A stretch of 64,000 bases of DNA from Paenibacillus sp. 1001270B_150601_E10 (lineage in GTDB: Bacteria > Bacillota > Bacilli > Paenibacillales > Paenibacillaceae): positions 1 to 64,000 of the forward strand of contig NZ_JADMOL010000019.1 of the NCBI RefSeq assembly GCF_015558675.1. The letters are read 5' to 3'. Made by a program: the position numbers and the translations under genes. The notes beneath the pieces are model-generated. The model saw nothing but the letters and a program-made list of their open reading frames with translations. It searched no databases and was not told the DNA's origin. Of the stretch, positions 1 through 7,200 are shown piece by piece (the stretch's first letter is position 1; each line of letters starts with the position of its first letter).

Positions 1-41
1 AAGTAGTAAGTAGTAAGTAGTAAGTAGTAAGTAGTAAGTAG
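1..41. repeat. Heptanucleotide tandem repeat (AAGTAGT)n
   Basis: Five full copies and one partial copy of the 7-base unit AAGTAGT open the window, about 65 bases upstream of the first start codon. The array is cut by the window edge, so its true length is unknown. A 7-base unit outside a coding region changes spacing rather than frame when it expands or shrinks, so it could alter promoter spacing. That effect is inference. Confidence 0.9.
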
Positions 42-107
42 CATCTGAATGATTCCTCATTTCACGTATCATCCGTTGAAAATGAACTTGTATAGGAGAG
101 GATTGTT

Positions 108-1100
108 ATGATAGATTTGCCCCTTACACACAGCTTTGCACTGGTAGCACTTAACGCTCAAAGAAGTCTGGAGCTGACAACAGCGAAGAAGGTAGCCCTT
201 CGCTGTATAGCCGCAGCGGCTGTTCTCGAGGTTTATTTAGATAATGGCTTTACTCCAAGCGGACATGAACTCACGTTGAATAAGGAAGCGCTGATCCAAG
301 CTCAACCCTTGCGTTATCGTGACTTTGTCCTTCAAGCCTTGGATCACAAGGGTGGCGGATCTATCGGGGATCTGAAGACATGGCTTAGAAAAGCGTCTAT
401 GCTTCCAACTCGAAAGCTAAAGCAGCTTGAAGATGCAATCTTCGATTCTCTTAAGGAAATGGGCCTGCTGGAGGAAATTCCGCACCTGCTTGCATGTGAC
501 TTGTATTTCCATACCTCAGGCGTTAAGATCAAAGAATATCGGAGCGAGCTGGAGTCGTATTCACGGATTACTGAGCATCTCCGTGCAGATATCTTGGAGG
601 ATGGCCAGGTAACGGATGAGACGATCAGCATGCTTTGGCTGCTTCGTGAGAGCGGCAGTATGCATGATTTGTTTTCACGTAATGAGCTTGAGAAGGTAAG
701 TGCTAGAATGTATGCTCTGTACCAACAGGACCCGCTGGCGCAGTCTTTGTATACGATTCGCATACATCGTGGAACGGAGCTTGCGATAAAGCAATTTTTA
801 CGAATGAAAAAAGCGGCCATTAAGACACCTGTAGGCTCGGGATTGAACTTTATTTTTCCGGTGCTTGAACGCTCGCAGGCCATATTTATCGATACGGAAA
901 AGATGTTCCCTAATGCAGAGGCAAGACTTCGTGATGTAGTTGTGCGATTGGAGTCCAATGGTCATAAGGTTATAGTAGTAAGGGATGGCGATGTTCCTGC
1001 TCTAAAAATTGATAATAGAGTTTACAATGCGATTCCGCATGCCGAATATGGGAGAGTGCCGATTCATGGTGTCCGACTCATCCCGAGACTGCCATTTTAA
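108..1100 (+). CDS. GPP34-like (Golgi phosphoprotein 3 fold) protein
   Basis: A 330-residue soluble protein with no signal peptide or membrane segment. The N-terminal two thirds resemble the bacterial GPP34 family: an Ala/Leu-rich helix around residues 27-45 (CIAAAAVLEVYLDNG), then a later block with DILEDGQVTDETISMLWLL near residues 160-180. GPP34 proteins bind phosphoinositides in eukaryotes; the bacterial members have no settled role. The C-terminal 90 residues do not match anything I recognise. The ATG is preceded by AGGAGAGG at good spacing. The next gene, a MerR-type regulator, starts 15 bases after the stop, so the two are probably co-transcribed. The family call rests on pattern resemblance and is moderate. 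Confidence 0.5.
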   Translation: MIDLPLTHSFALVALNAQRSLELTTAKKVALRCIAAAAVLEVYLDNGFTPSGHELTLNKEALIQAQPLRYRDFVLQALDHKGGGSIGDLKTWLRKASMLPTRKLKQLEDAIFDSLKEMGLLEEIPHLLACDLYFHTSGVKIKEYRSELESYSRITEHLRADILEDGQVTDETISMLWLLRESGSMHDLFSRNELEKVSARMYALYQQDPLAQSLYTIRIHRGTELAIKQFLRMKKAAIKTPVGSGLNFIFPVLERSQAIFIDTEKMFPNAEARLRDVVVRLESNGHKVIVVRDGDVPALKIDNRVYNAIPHAEYGRVPIHGVRLIPRLPF

Positions 1101-1115
1101 AGGAGTCGGGTTATC

Positions 1116-1391
1116 ATGTCCAGACAGCGTTCGATGGAGGCTATTCTTGCCTCTGAGTTCGTATCCATTGGAGAGTTGGTCCGTCTGACCGATTCTCGCT
1201 ATAGTACGCTTAAATATTACACAGAAGAAGGCATGCTTCCATTTGAGCAGGAAGAGGAGAATCTGACGCGCAGGTATCGGCGTGTAGAGACAGTCGCGCG
1301 CATTCAACATATTAAGGAGCTGAAAGCATCGGGGCTATCTATCCCTCAGATCAAGGAAGCCCTTAACCTTTATAAGTCAGCTGAATCATAG
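1116..1391 (+). CDS. Small MerR-family transcriptional regulator
   Basis: A 91-residue protein that is essentially one MerR-type winged helix-turn-helix: SIGELVRLTDSRYSTLKYY is the recognition region, and RRYRRVETVARIQHIKEL with GLSIPQIKEAL is the second half. Typical MerR proteins continue into a long dimerisation helix and an effector domain; here the chain stops just after the DNA-binding domain, as in short MerR-like proteins. AGGAG precedes the ATG. It follows the GPP34-like gene by 15 bases, so it may regulate that operon. No effector can be proposed from the sequence. Confidence 0.8.
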   Translation: MSRQRSMEAILASEFVSIGELVRLTDSRYSTLKYYTEEGMLPFEQEEENLTRRYRRVETVARIQHIKELKASGLSIPQIKEALNLYKSAES

Positions 1392-1434
1392 AAACGAGCT
1401 TGCTTTGCATCACTATTCCCAGACATGACGACAT

Positions 1435-1468
1435 AACACCGGGGGCTTCCTCGGTGTTTTGGCTTTTT
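1435..1468 (+). terminator. Rho-independent terminator
   Basis: A 10-bp stem (AACACCGGGG with CCTCGGTGTT, one G-T pair) closes a 4-base loop and is followed by TTGGCTTTTT. It lies about 45 bases after the MerR gene and ends the GPP34/MerR transcript. Confidence 0.8.
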
Positions 1469-1647
1469 AGGGAGAAACGACGAACTTGCTTAAGCAATAT
1501 GCATAATGAGCGGAGACAGCAAATAAGAAACGCAGAATGCTACTTGAATAATGTTGATGCGATTCATGATAGACTTGAATAACGCGTCATCGTAAAGAGG
1601 TTCAGCTATCAAACCTCTTGGTTAAACTTAAGTTCATTGAAGACACC

Positions 1648-2337
1648 CTAGTTATCAAAAAGTGCTTCAATAGCATCACTTGCTGTCGGTAGCGCCATTC
1701 CTTTCTTCCAAACCAAGACACGATCTTCTGGTGTTCCATAGTAAATTTCTTGAATACCCACTTCATTTGTGTGGTTTAAGCTTAATTGTTTAAGATCAAT
1801 GACATCATAAGTATTGGCAAGTCCTATATCAGCGAATTTTTTGGATTTGATGATAGGACGGAGAGGCGTCATGTAGAAGCTTCCATCATTCTCAAGTTTA
1901 AAATGTACTTGATTAACATTGTAACCATCCGTCATTTTGACATGATAAGAAATTCTACCATCTCTAAGCAAACTTACGTCCGATATCTGGATAACACTAG
2001 CGGATACCTTCGTGATATTCCATTGGAATAAGCCCAAGTACCCTCCGTATAATACAGCACATATACAAAAAGCGATAATCATCCCTTTGCAAAATGCCTT
2101 TATTTTTGAACTTTTCCAAGCTTTATAGATACTTTGTAGGCCGTTGCCCTCGGCTTTATTTCGTTCTATAGTTTCAATCGGCAAATCAATGTCTGCTTTA
2201 TATTGATCGAGAATTCGTTTACAGTCTGGGCAAGTTATCATGTGTTCATGAATGGTGTCTTTCGTTTCTAAGCTGCATACGTCGTCATAATAAAGCGGAA
2301 GTAAATCTTTAACCACATGGCATGAAATGTTGTTCAT
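1648..2337 (-). CDS. Anti-sigma factor with zinc-finger N-terminus
   Basis: A 229-residue single-pass membrane protein. The N-terminus carries the zinc-binding anti-sigma pattern HEHMITCPDC (HxxxCxxC) near residues 30-39, with CHVVKDLLPLYYDD before it, as in anti-sigma proteins that hold an ECF sigma factor at the membrane. One hydrophobic helix (about residues 83-107, AFCKGMIIAFCICAVLYGG) separates it from an external C-terminal domain with no recognised fold. The gene overlaps the end of the upstream sigma gene by four bases, so the two are translationally coupled. What signal releases the sigma factor cannot be read from the sequence. Confidence 0.85.
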   Translation of the reverse strand: MNNISCHVVKDLLPLYYDDVCSLETKDTIHEHMITCPDCKRILDQYKADIDLPIETIERNKAEGNGLQSIYKAWKSSKIKAFCKGMIIAFCICAVLYGGYLGLFQWNITKVSASVIQISDVSLLRDGRISYHVKMTDGYNVNQVHFKLENDGSFYMTPLRPIIKSKKFADIGLANTYDVIDLKQLSLNHTNEVGIQEIYYGTPEDRVLVWKKGMALPTASDAIEALFDN

Positions 2338-2819
2338 AGTCCATCCTCCACTAATTTTTCTTGTATTTTTTGTTTAGCTCTAAAAAAGGTAACTCTTGCC
2401 CAGCCTTCTGTTTTCTCAAAAATTTGACTGATTTGTTTAAAGGATAATTCTCCAAATACTCTTAAGGTAAATACTTCTTTGTAAGGTTCATCCAAGTGAT
2501 GTAGCAACTTATGTATCCGCAGTGATTCTGTTTGGTCTACAAACTTCTTTTCCATATTCATTTCGCTCGCTATTTCTTGATGGCGATCTTGTTCATATCG
2601 ATTATGCTTGTTCCTATAAGTGAAATACGTATTTTTTGCGATTTGGCATAACCAAACATTCATCTTACAATGACCTTTAAAGTGATCAATATTTTTCAAT
2701 GCTTTAAAAAAGGTCTCCTGTGTGATCTCCTCAGCAATTTGCTCATTTCGGCTTAGTGATAAAGCAAAATAATAAACATCGTGAAAATACTGATTATAAA
2801 TGGTCTTAATATCGGGCAC
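2334..2819 (-). CDS. ECF-type RNA polymerase sigma factor
   Basis: A 161-residue sigma-70 family protein with only regions 2 and 4, the ECF layout. Region 2 is seen in YFHDVYYFALSLSRNEQIAE and EEITQETFFKALKNIDHFKG (the DxxQETF-like core); region 4 is LRVFGELSFKQISQIFEKTE followed by GWARVTFFRAKQKIQEKL. It starts with GTG, chosen because a perfect AGGAGGT sits six bases upstream. It forms an operon with the anti-sigma gene. Base composition of the pair is more AT-rich than the genes on either side, which may hint at separate acquisition; that is inference. Confidence 0.9.
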   Translation of the reverse strand: MPDIKTIYNQYFHDVYYFALSLSRNEQIAEEITQETFFKALKNIDHFKGHCKMNVWLCQIAKNTYFTYRNKHNRYEQDRHQEIASEMNMEKKFVDQTESLRIHKLLHHLDEPYKEVFTLRVFGELSFKQISQIFEKTEGWARVTFFRAKQKIQEKLVEDGL

Positions 2820-2870
2820 TTATTCACCTCCTGATAGGAATAAGACTGCGTTAAGGATAATTCGTTACAA

Positions 2871-2914
2871 CGTATGATCAAAATTATTAATACTAATATC
2901 ATACGGTTCACCGT
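2871..2914. promoter_or_regulatory. Two inverted repeats upstream of the sigma operon
   Basis: CGTATGAT at about 2871 is matched by ATCATACG at about 2898, a perfect 8-bp inverted repeat with a 19-base AT-rich centre. Overlapping its right arm is a second palindrome, ACGGT-TC-ACCGT (2903-2914). They sit 50-95 bases upstream of the sigma start codon on the minus strand, where promoter and operator elements are expected. A minus-strand TGTAAC between them and the gene could be an ECF-type -35 element. Binding protein unknown. Confidence 0.4.
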
Positions 2915-3149
2915 TCCATCTATGGAAGACTAGATGATAAAAGTTGGAGGGAAAACGTATGAGACCATTAGAGATGATTATCTTGTCCAACTAAAGTTTA
3001 TCAAGGATGCTCAATCCTTTCGCAGCGAATCTTGAGATAGCGGATGAACAAGCATTACCTGGGATGGTCACTTGTAGATTGCGAAGCGGAAAGGTACAAT
3101 AAAGGTACATTCACAAGATTAACCTTGTGTCACAACATGAGAACGTATG

Positions 3150-3190
3150 AACCCACCTTAAGGTTGATTGCCGCAGGTGGGTTTCTTGTT
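3150..3190 (+). terminator. Terminator-like hairpin
   Basis: AACCCACCT pairs with AGGTGGGTT across a 16-base loop, followed by TCTTGTTAT. There is no intact plus-strand gene upstream, so it probably belonged to the decayed gene at 2959. Confidence 0.5.
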
Positions 3191-3275
3191 ATCTACTGTT
3201 TTTCGGATCATCCCAGATCAAGCCAAGTACGATAGTGAATCAACTCAAGCAGGCAAGGTAAACCGAGGGAGGCTA

Positions 3276-3779
3276 ATGAAGATGACTCAGAGATTTCAAA
3301 AGATTACACCGAATTTGTGGTTCAACAACCAAGCGGAGGAAGCGGTAGCGCATTATACGTCTATTTTTGAGCATTCCAAGATCGAAGCCATCACCCGATA
3401 TGGAAAATCACACGATCAGCTTGGGTTTCAAGAAGGCTCCGTCATGACTGTGGAATTCCAACTTGAGGGTCAATCGTTCGTCGCTCTAAACGGCGGTCCT
3501 CAATTCCCATTTACCGAAGCCATATCCTTTATTCTTAACTGTGAGTCACAAGATGAGATCGACTACTATTGGGAAAAGCTTGCTGAAGGCGGCGATGAGA
3601 AGGCTCAAGTATGCGGATGGCTGAAAGACAAGTTTGGCGTGTCATGGCAGATCGTCCCTATTGCCCTTAACGAGATGCTAAAGGAAGCGGATCCCGAACG
3701 ATTTGAAAGAGTCATGCAAGCGATGTTCCAGATGAAGAAGCTCGACATTGGTGCACTAAAGGAAGCTTACGAGTCGTAA
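3276..3779 (+). CDS. VOC/PhnB-like glyoxalase-fold protein
   Basis: About 168 residues. The start of the protein, QKITPNLWFNNQAEEAVAHY, is the signature of the PhnB-like (3-demethylubiquinone-9 3-methyltransferase-like, PF06983) branch of the vicinal-oxygen-chelate superfamily. FVALNGGPQFPFTEAISFIL and the later DKFGVSWQIVP are the second and third conserved blocks. Members are small dimeric proteins of mostly unknown substrate. The ATG at 3276 was chosen because GAGGGAGG lies just upstream; the ATG at 3282 is an equally good alternative. Longer upstream extension lacks a ribosome-binding site. Conserved function within the family is not established. Confidence 0.85.
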   Translation: MKMTQRFQKITPNLWFNNQAEEAVAHYTSIFEHSKIEAITRYGKSHDQLGFQEGSVMTVEFQLEGQSFVALNGGPQFPFTEAISFILNCESQDEIDYYWEKLAEGGDEKAQVCGWLKDKFGVSWQIVPIALNEMLKEADPERFERVMQAMFQMKKLDIGALKEAYES

Positions 3780-3817
3780 ATGATGACATGTTAACACTTG
3801 TTAGGGGGAGAGGTAAG

Positions 3818-4594
3818 ATGAGCATTGATTTTCATGATCAGCGCAATCAAACGACATATGCTTCGCGTACGGCAGAAGAAAAGTGGATGCAGACCATTCA
3901 GCAGTTTGTGGACATACAAGGGAAGCAAGTCCTGGACCTTGGATGCGGCGGAGGCATCTACAGCAAAGTATTTGCGATGTCTGGAGCTGCTCATGTGACG
4001 GCGATGGATTTTTCCCTAGAGATGCTAAAGGGTGCCCAAGCCAATTGCAAAGAGCTAAGCAACATCGACTATGTGCAAGGAAATGCATGGGATACAGGAT
4101 TAGTAGACGAGCAAATGGATGTGCTCTTGGAGCGAGCCTTGATTCATCATATTGATGATCTTGACGCTTGCTTTCAAGAAGCCAATCGAATCTTGAAGTC
4201 CGAAGGAAGATTCATCATTCAGGACCGCACGCCAGAGGACTGTTCCCTGCCTGGCAGTGAGACGCACATACGGGGCTACTTTTTTGAAAAATATCCACGA
4301 TTGTTGGACAAAGAAATCAACCGTCGTCATTCCAGTGAGCAAGTTCAGCACGTATTGCAAGACAACGGCTTTGAGCTGATTGCGGAAGTTTCCTTCTGGG
4401 AGACGAGGAGAGTGTATGCGGCTGTTAATGAACTTGAGGAGGATCTGCTGAAGCGAACAGGACGCTCCATTCTGCACGACTTGTCTGACGAGGAGCTAGT
4501 AGAGTTAGTCTCATATATTAAGAACAAGCTAGGCGATTCACCTTCGATTAAAGAGGAAGACAGATGGACGATCTGGATTGCAAAAAAGAAATGA
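3818..4594 (+). CDS. Class I SAM-dependent methyltransferase
   Basis: 258 residues. Motif I of class I methyltransferases is clear at VLDLGCGGGIYSKVFAMSG (SAM-binding glycine loop), followed by the acidic residue in AMDFSLEMLKGA and a motif IV-like ALIHHIDDLDACFQEANRIL. It is of the Methyltransf_11/25 type that acts on small molecules; substrate unknown. The ATG at 3818 follows GGGGGAG; an upstream in-frame ATG at 3788 has no such site. The stop codon overlaps the ATG of a small lipoprotein gene (ATGA), suggesting coupling. Confidence 0.85.
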   Translation: MSIDFHDQRNQTTYASRTAEEKWMQTIQQFVDIQGKQVLDLGCGGGIYSKVFAMSGAAHVTAMDFSLEMLKGAQANCKELSNIDYVQGNAWDTGLVDEQMDVLLERALIHHIDDLDACFQEANRILKSEGRFIIQDRTPEDCSLPGSETHIRGYFFEKYPRLLDKEINRRHSSEQVQHVLQDNGFELIAEVSFWETRRVYAAVNELEEDLLKRTGRSILHDLSDEELVELVSYIKNKLGDSPSIKEEDRWTIWIAKKK

Positions 4595-5023
4595 TTCCAA
4601 GAGGTTGTACATGGAGGATCCGATTATCACTACTGTTCGTGATGATTGTAATCATTTTATTAGCAGGTTGTACCCTTGATTTACGAAGAGGCTCTGATTG
4701 GGGTCTGGGAAGGTGACCAAGCCACTAAATTGGTGGGAACGGAAGATCCTCTGGATCAGTATAATTACCTTGAAATAACCAACACCGAGTTTATCTTAGG
4801 TTCGTATAGTATATCAATCCAGCGCGATGGTACGGAAGCAAAGCAAATCATCTCGGAAGGACAGGAGCATATGAACTACAAATGGCTGTCTGCAACACAA
4901 ATTTTAATAGACAACCATGTGTATGATATTGAACTTAGTCGTAAGGAAATGACATTGAAAAACCAAAGGATCGAACTGCACTTCAACAAGCATCGGAATA
5001 AGGAGCAAGCAAAAAATCGTTAA
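4591..5023 (+). pseudogene. Frameshifted small lipoprotein gene
   Basis: The ATG at 4591 overlaps the methyltransferase stop and reads a basic start, a hydrophobic stretch (LSLLFVMIVIILLAGC) and a perfect lipobox LLAGC, but then ends in a stop 18 codons later. The following 115-codon frame begins in the +1 phase at 4676 (LIYEEALIGVWEGD...) and has only a TTG and no ribosome-binding site. Removing one base in the ACCCTT at 4672-4677 joins them as AGCTLIYEEALIGVW. The intact product would be a 140-residue lipoprotein of unknown function. This is either a genuine frameshift or a sequencing error. Confidence 0.7.
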
Positions 5024-5037
5024 AGGATGGCTGCTGC

Positions 5038-5331
5038 ATGATACTTGAAGTCGCTGTATTGCGGGTGATTCCCGGACAAGCCATAGCATTTGAAGGAGCC
5101 TTTAGAAAGGCGTCGGCTATCATTTCTTCGATGCCAGGATACATGGGCCACGAGCTTCAAAAGTGTATCGAGGAGCCGAACCAATACCTATTGCTAGTCA
5201 ATTGGGAAACACTTGAGGACCATACGTTAGGTTTTAGAGGTTCAGCTCAGTATGGGCGGTGGAAGGAACTTCTGCATCACTTTTATGATCCATTTCCAAC
5301 TGTTGAGCATTACGAGAAGGTTGAACTGTAA
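5038..5331 (+). CDS. Antibiotic biosynthesis monooxygenase (ABM) domain protein
   Basis: 97 residues, a single ABM dimeric alpha-beta-barrel domain: [20 protein letters not shown], then [18 protein letters not shown], then [13 protein letters not shown]. The same fold occurs in haem-degrading IsdG and quinol monooxygenases such as YgiN, so the substrate cannot be read from the sequence. AAAGGA lies upstream of the ATG at good spacing, 14 bases after the broken lipoprotein gene. Confidence 0.8.
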   Translation: MILEVAVLRVIPGQAIAFEGAFRKASAIISSMPGYMGHELQKCIEEPNQYLLLVNWETLEDHTLGFRGSAQYGRWKELLHHFYDPFPTVEHYEKVEL

Positions 5332-5367
5332 GTAAGGTAAAGGCAAAGAAATGAACCGAGTGCTGTG

Positions 5368-5430
5368 ATGGAGACTCAAATCATTCAAAAAGAAGTCTTA
5401 TTAATAGTAGGATTGTCGCTAAGCTCATGA
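5368..5430 (+). CDS. 20-codon leader frame overlapping the NUDIX start
   Basis: An ATG frame of 20 codons (METQIIQKEVLLIVGLSLSS) whose TGA overlaps the NUDIX ATG as ATGA. The NUDIX gene has no good ribosome-binding site of its own, so this short frame could deliver ribosomes to it. The peptide resembles the N-terminus of GyrI-like/AraC effector-binding-domain proteins, so it may be the relic of such a gene. Resemblance is from memory and short. Confidence 0.35.
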   Translation: METQIIQKEVLLIVGLSLSS

Positions 5431-5903
5431 ACGTAGAGAAGAGGAACAGATATCATGAACATCAACTGGTTATCAGCAGAGGACATTATTACGAAGAGAT
5501 TACTTTTGCAGTTCTGTTAACGACATACAACAATCGCTATGTGATGATAAAAAATCGGGATCGCGGAGGCTGGGAGATCCCAGGGGGAAGAAGGGAAGCA
5601 GGCGAATCCATTGTACAGACTGCTTGTCGGGAATTATATGAAGAGACGGGGGCTGTTCACTTTAAGGCAGCCCCATTCGGTGTATTTCCGTTCAACGATA
5701 CATACGGTATGGCATTTGCAGTTGAGGTGATCGACATACAAGACACATTGCCCGCAAACGAGATAGAGGATATTCAATATGTTAAAGATCTGCCTGACTT
5801 GATTAATTTCCATGATCTCGTCCATAGCATGCTGGATAGATGGAATCAGATGAAGGAAATAACTGAGCCGCATTTCGTTGAATATCGCATCAAGATAAGC
5901 TGA
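5427..5903 (+). CDS. NUDIX hydrolase
   Basis: 158 residues with a complete Nudix box: GGRREAGESIVQTACRELYE followed by ETG, matching GX5EX7REUXEEXGU. These enzymes hydrolyse nucleoside diphosphates linked to another group, using Mg2+ held by the REXXEE glutamates. YVMIKNRDRGGWEIPGG is the strand before the box. Substrate unknown. The ATG is the first in the frame and overlaps the stop of a 20-codon leader frame; no clear ribosome-binding site precedes it. A second NUDIX gene lies at 9824. Confidence 0.9.
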   Translation: MNVEKRNRYHEHQLVISRGHYYEEITFAVLLTTYNNRYVMIKNRDRGGWEIPGGRREAGESIVQTACRELYEETGAVHFKAAPFGVFPFNDTYGMAFAVEVIDIQDTLPANEIEDIQYVKDLPDLINFHDLVHSMLDRWNQMKEITEPHFVEYRIKIS

Positions 5904-5949
5904 GTATGAGAAAAATTTTTATGCGGCCAGAGGGAGAGAAGGTGTGAAC

Positions 5950-6396
5950 ATGAATGAACGAGTTCGGTTCGTACAAGAGCATGACTTGCATAGTGTTTTG
6001 AATCTATATAAGCATCTCCAGCCCTATGACCCAGAGCTTAACGTAGATCAGCGGCTTACCGATTTATGGAGTGACATCTTACAGGATCCGAATATGCTTA
6101 TTATCGTATGTGAGAAGGACGGACAGCTTATTTCCACCTGTGTCGTCGCTATCATCAAGAACTTGACTCGAGGGGCAAGGCCGTATGCCGTCATTGAGAA
6201 CGTAGTCACGCATGAAGAGTATCGACATCAAGGCTACGGTCGGCGCGTGTTGCTGCGTGCACTTGATGTGGCACAAGAGCGAGATTGCTATAAAGTGATG
6301 CTTATGACGAGCAGATCCAGCGAAGAGACTCTGCAATTTTATGAAAGAACGGGATTCGAACGAGGAAAGAAAATAGGATTCGTGAAATACTTCTAA
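5950..6396 (+). CDS. GNAT-family N-acetyltransferase
   Basis: 149 residues. The acetyl-CoA binding motif A is visible as VIENVVTHEEYRHQGYGRRV (V-x-x-x-x-R-x-x-G-x-G), and motif B as YKVMLMTSRSSEETLQFYER, then TGFERGKKIGFVKYF. This is the general GNAT layout; the acceptor amine is unknown. The ATG at 5950 is preceded by AGAAGG at seven bases; a GTG two codons upstream is too close to that site. A terminator follows at 6426. Confidence 0.88.
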   Translation: MNERVRFVQEHDLHSVLNLYKHLQPYDPELNVDQRLTDLWSDILQDPNMLIIVCEKDGQLISTCVVAIIKNLTRGARPYAVIENVVTHEEYRHQGYGRRVLLRALDVAQERDCYKVMLMTSRSSEETLQFYERTGFERGKKIGFVKYF

Positions 6397-6425
6397 ATGA
6401 ATATCGTTGTATTGGAAAATGAGAG

Positions 6426-6470
6426 GCCTGCATGATCATTCATAACTTAATGGATAAGCAGGCTTTTTTA
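6426..6470 (+). terminator. Rho-independent terminator
   Basis: GCCTGC pairs with GCAGGC across a long AT-rich loop and is followed by six Ts. It ends the run that includes the GNAT gene. Confidence 0.7.
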
Positions 6471-6519
6471 CATAGTCAGGGATACGCGCAGTAAGGATAT
6501 GTGAGGAGGAGTGCAGGAC

Positions 6520-7068
6520 GTGAAAAACATCTATCTGATACGGCATTGCAAGGCTGAAGGGCAGGAGCCGAATGCAAAGCTGACCCCTTTAGGGCAAGAA
6601 CAGGCGATTCAGCTCGCGAATGCACTTGGAGCCATTCCACTGGAGGTCGTGGTTTCTAGCCCATTCACTAGAACCATTCAGACCATTCAACCACTTTGTG
6701 ACCGTCTGGGTCTAGCATTTGTCACAGATCATCGTTTGGAGGAACGAGTGCTAAGTGCACATCAGTTGGACAATTGGATGGAACTGCTTAAGCAGACGTA
6801 TGAGGATATGGACATGGTGCTTGATGGAGGTGAGTCGTCGAGGGAAGCAATGAGTCGAGGAGTTGCGGTTATTCAGGAGCTGATCGAAGGGCCGCATCAC
6901 CATGCCGCTGTTGTTACGCATGGCGCATTGCTATCGCTTATCCTCAGGCACTTTGACCCATCTGTAGGGTTCGAAGAGTGGCGTGCTCTAACGAACCCTG
7001 ATGTCTATGTTCTACGATATCGGCCAGGTGACGTGAAACTTATTCGTTTATGGCAAGAGCAGTCATAG
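6520..7068 (+). CDS. Histidine phosphatase (phosphoglycerate mutase-like) family protein
   Basis: 182 residues. The phosphohistidine motif is IYLIRHCKAE near the N-terminus (RHC rather than the usual RHG), followed by SSPFTRTIQTIQPL with the second conserved arginine, and a late THG (VVTHGALLSLIL) carrying the second histidine. DGGESSREA is the loop seen in this family. Substrate unknown; related enzymes act on sugar phosphates or small phosphate esters. A GTG at 6520 is taken as start because AGGAGGA ends nine bases upstream; a GTG at 6511 abuts that site. A paralogue is at 17365. Confidence 0.85.
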   Translation: MKNIYLIRHCKAEGQEPNAKLTPLGQEQAIQLANALGAIPLEVVVSSPFTRTIQTIQPLCDRLGLAFVTDHRLEERVLSAHQLDNWMELLKQTYEDMDMVLDGGESSREAMSRGVAVIQELIEGPHHHAAVVTHGALLSLILRHFDPSVGFEEWRALTNPDVYVLRYRPGDVKLIRLWQEQS

Positions 7069-7134
7069 CTGACCTCATAGAAGGACTTGGAATGCGATAG
7101 TGGTCTTATTCATAGACTGTTTGATTTACTTATA

Positions 7135-7163
7135 TTGACAACGTGATATGCTTCTACTAATCT
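7135..7163 (+). promoter_or_regulatory. Candidate sigma-A promoter
   Basis: A perfect TTGACA is followed after 17 bases by TAATCT, a moderate -10 match. It stands about 40 bases before the methyltransferase gene at 7201 and after the end of the phosphatase gene. Confidence 0.5.
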
Positions 7164-7200
7164 ATTGTGAAACCAAAAAAAGAGATCGGGGGAATTCAAA

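Larger units (their letters stand above)
2820..3275 (+). other. Gene-poor stretch with possible gene remnant
   Basis: No intact gene was found in these 456 bases. At 2959 an ATG with a good GGAGGG site opens an 11-codon frame (MRPLEMIILSN) and then a stop; reading through that stop the frame continues another 36 codons before the next one. This looks like the decayed start of a longer gene. A terminator-like hairpin follows at 3150. An open frame of 63 codons at 3044-3235 lacks a ribosome-binding site and is not called. Confidence 0.35.

Noticed and set aside
344-958. 204-codon minus-strand open frame opposite the GPP34-like gene
   Set aside because: No ribosome-binding site, no family pattern, and fully covered by a plus-strand gene with good codon use.
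3044-3235. 63-codon plus-strand frame before the PhnB-like gene
   Set aside because: No ribosome-binding site and crosses the terminator-like hairpin at 3150.
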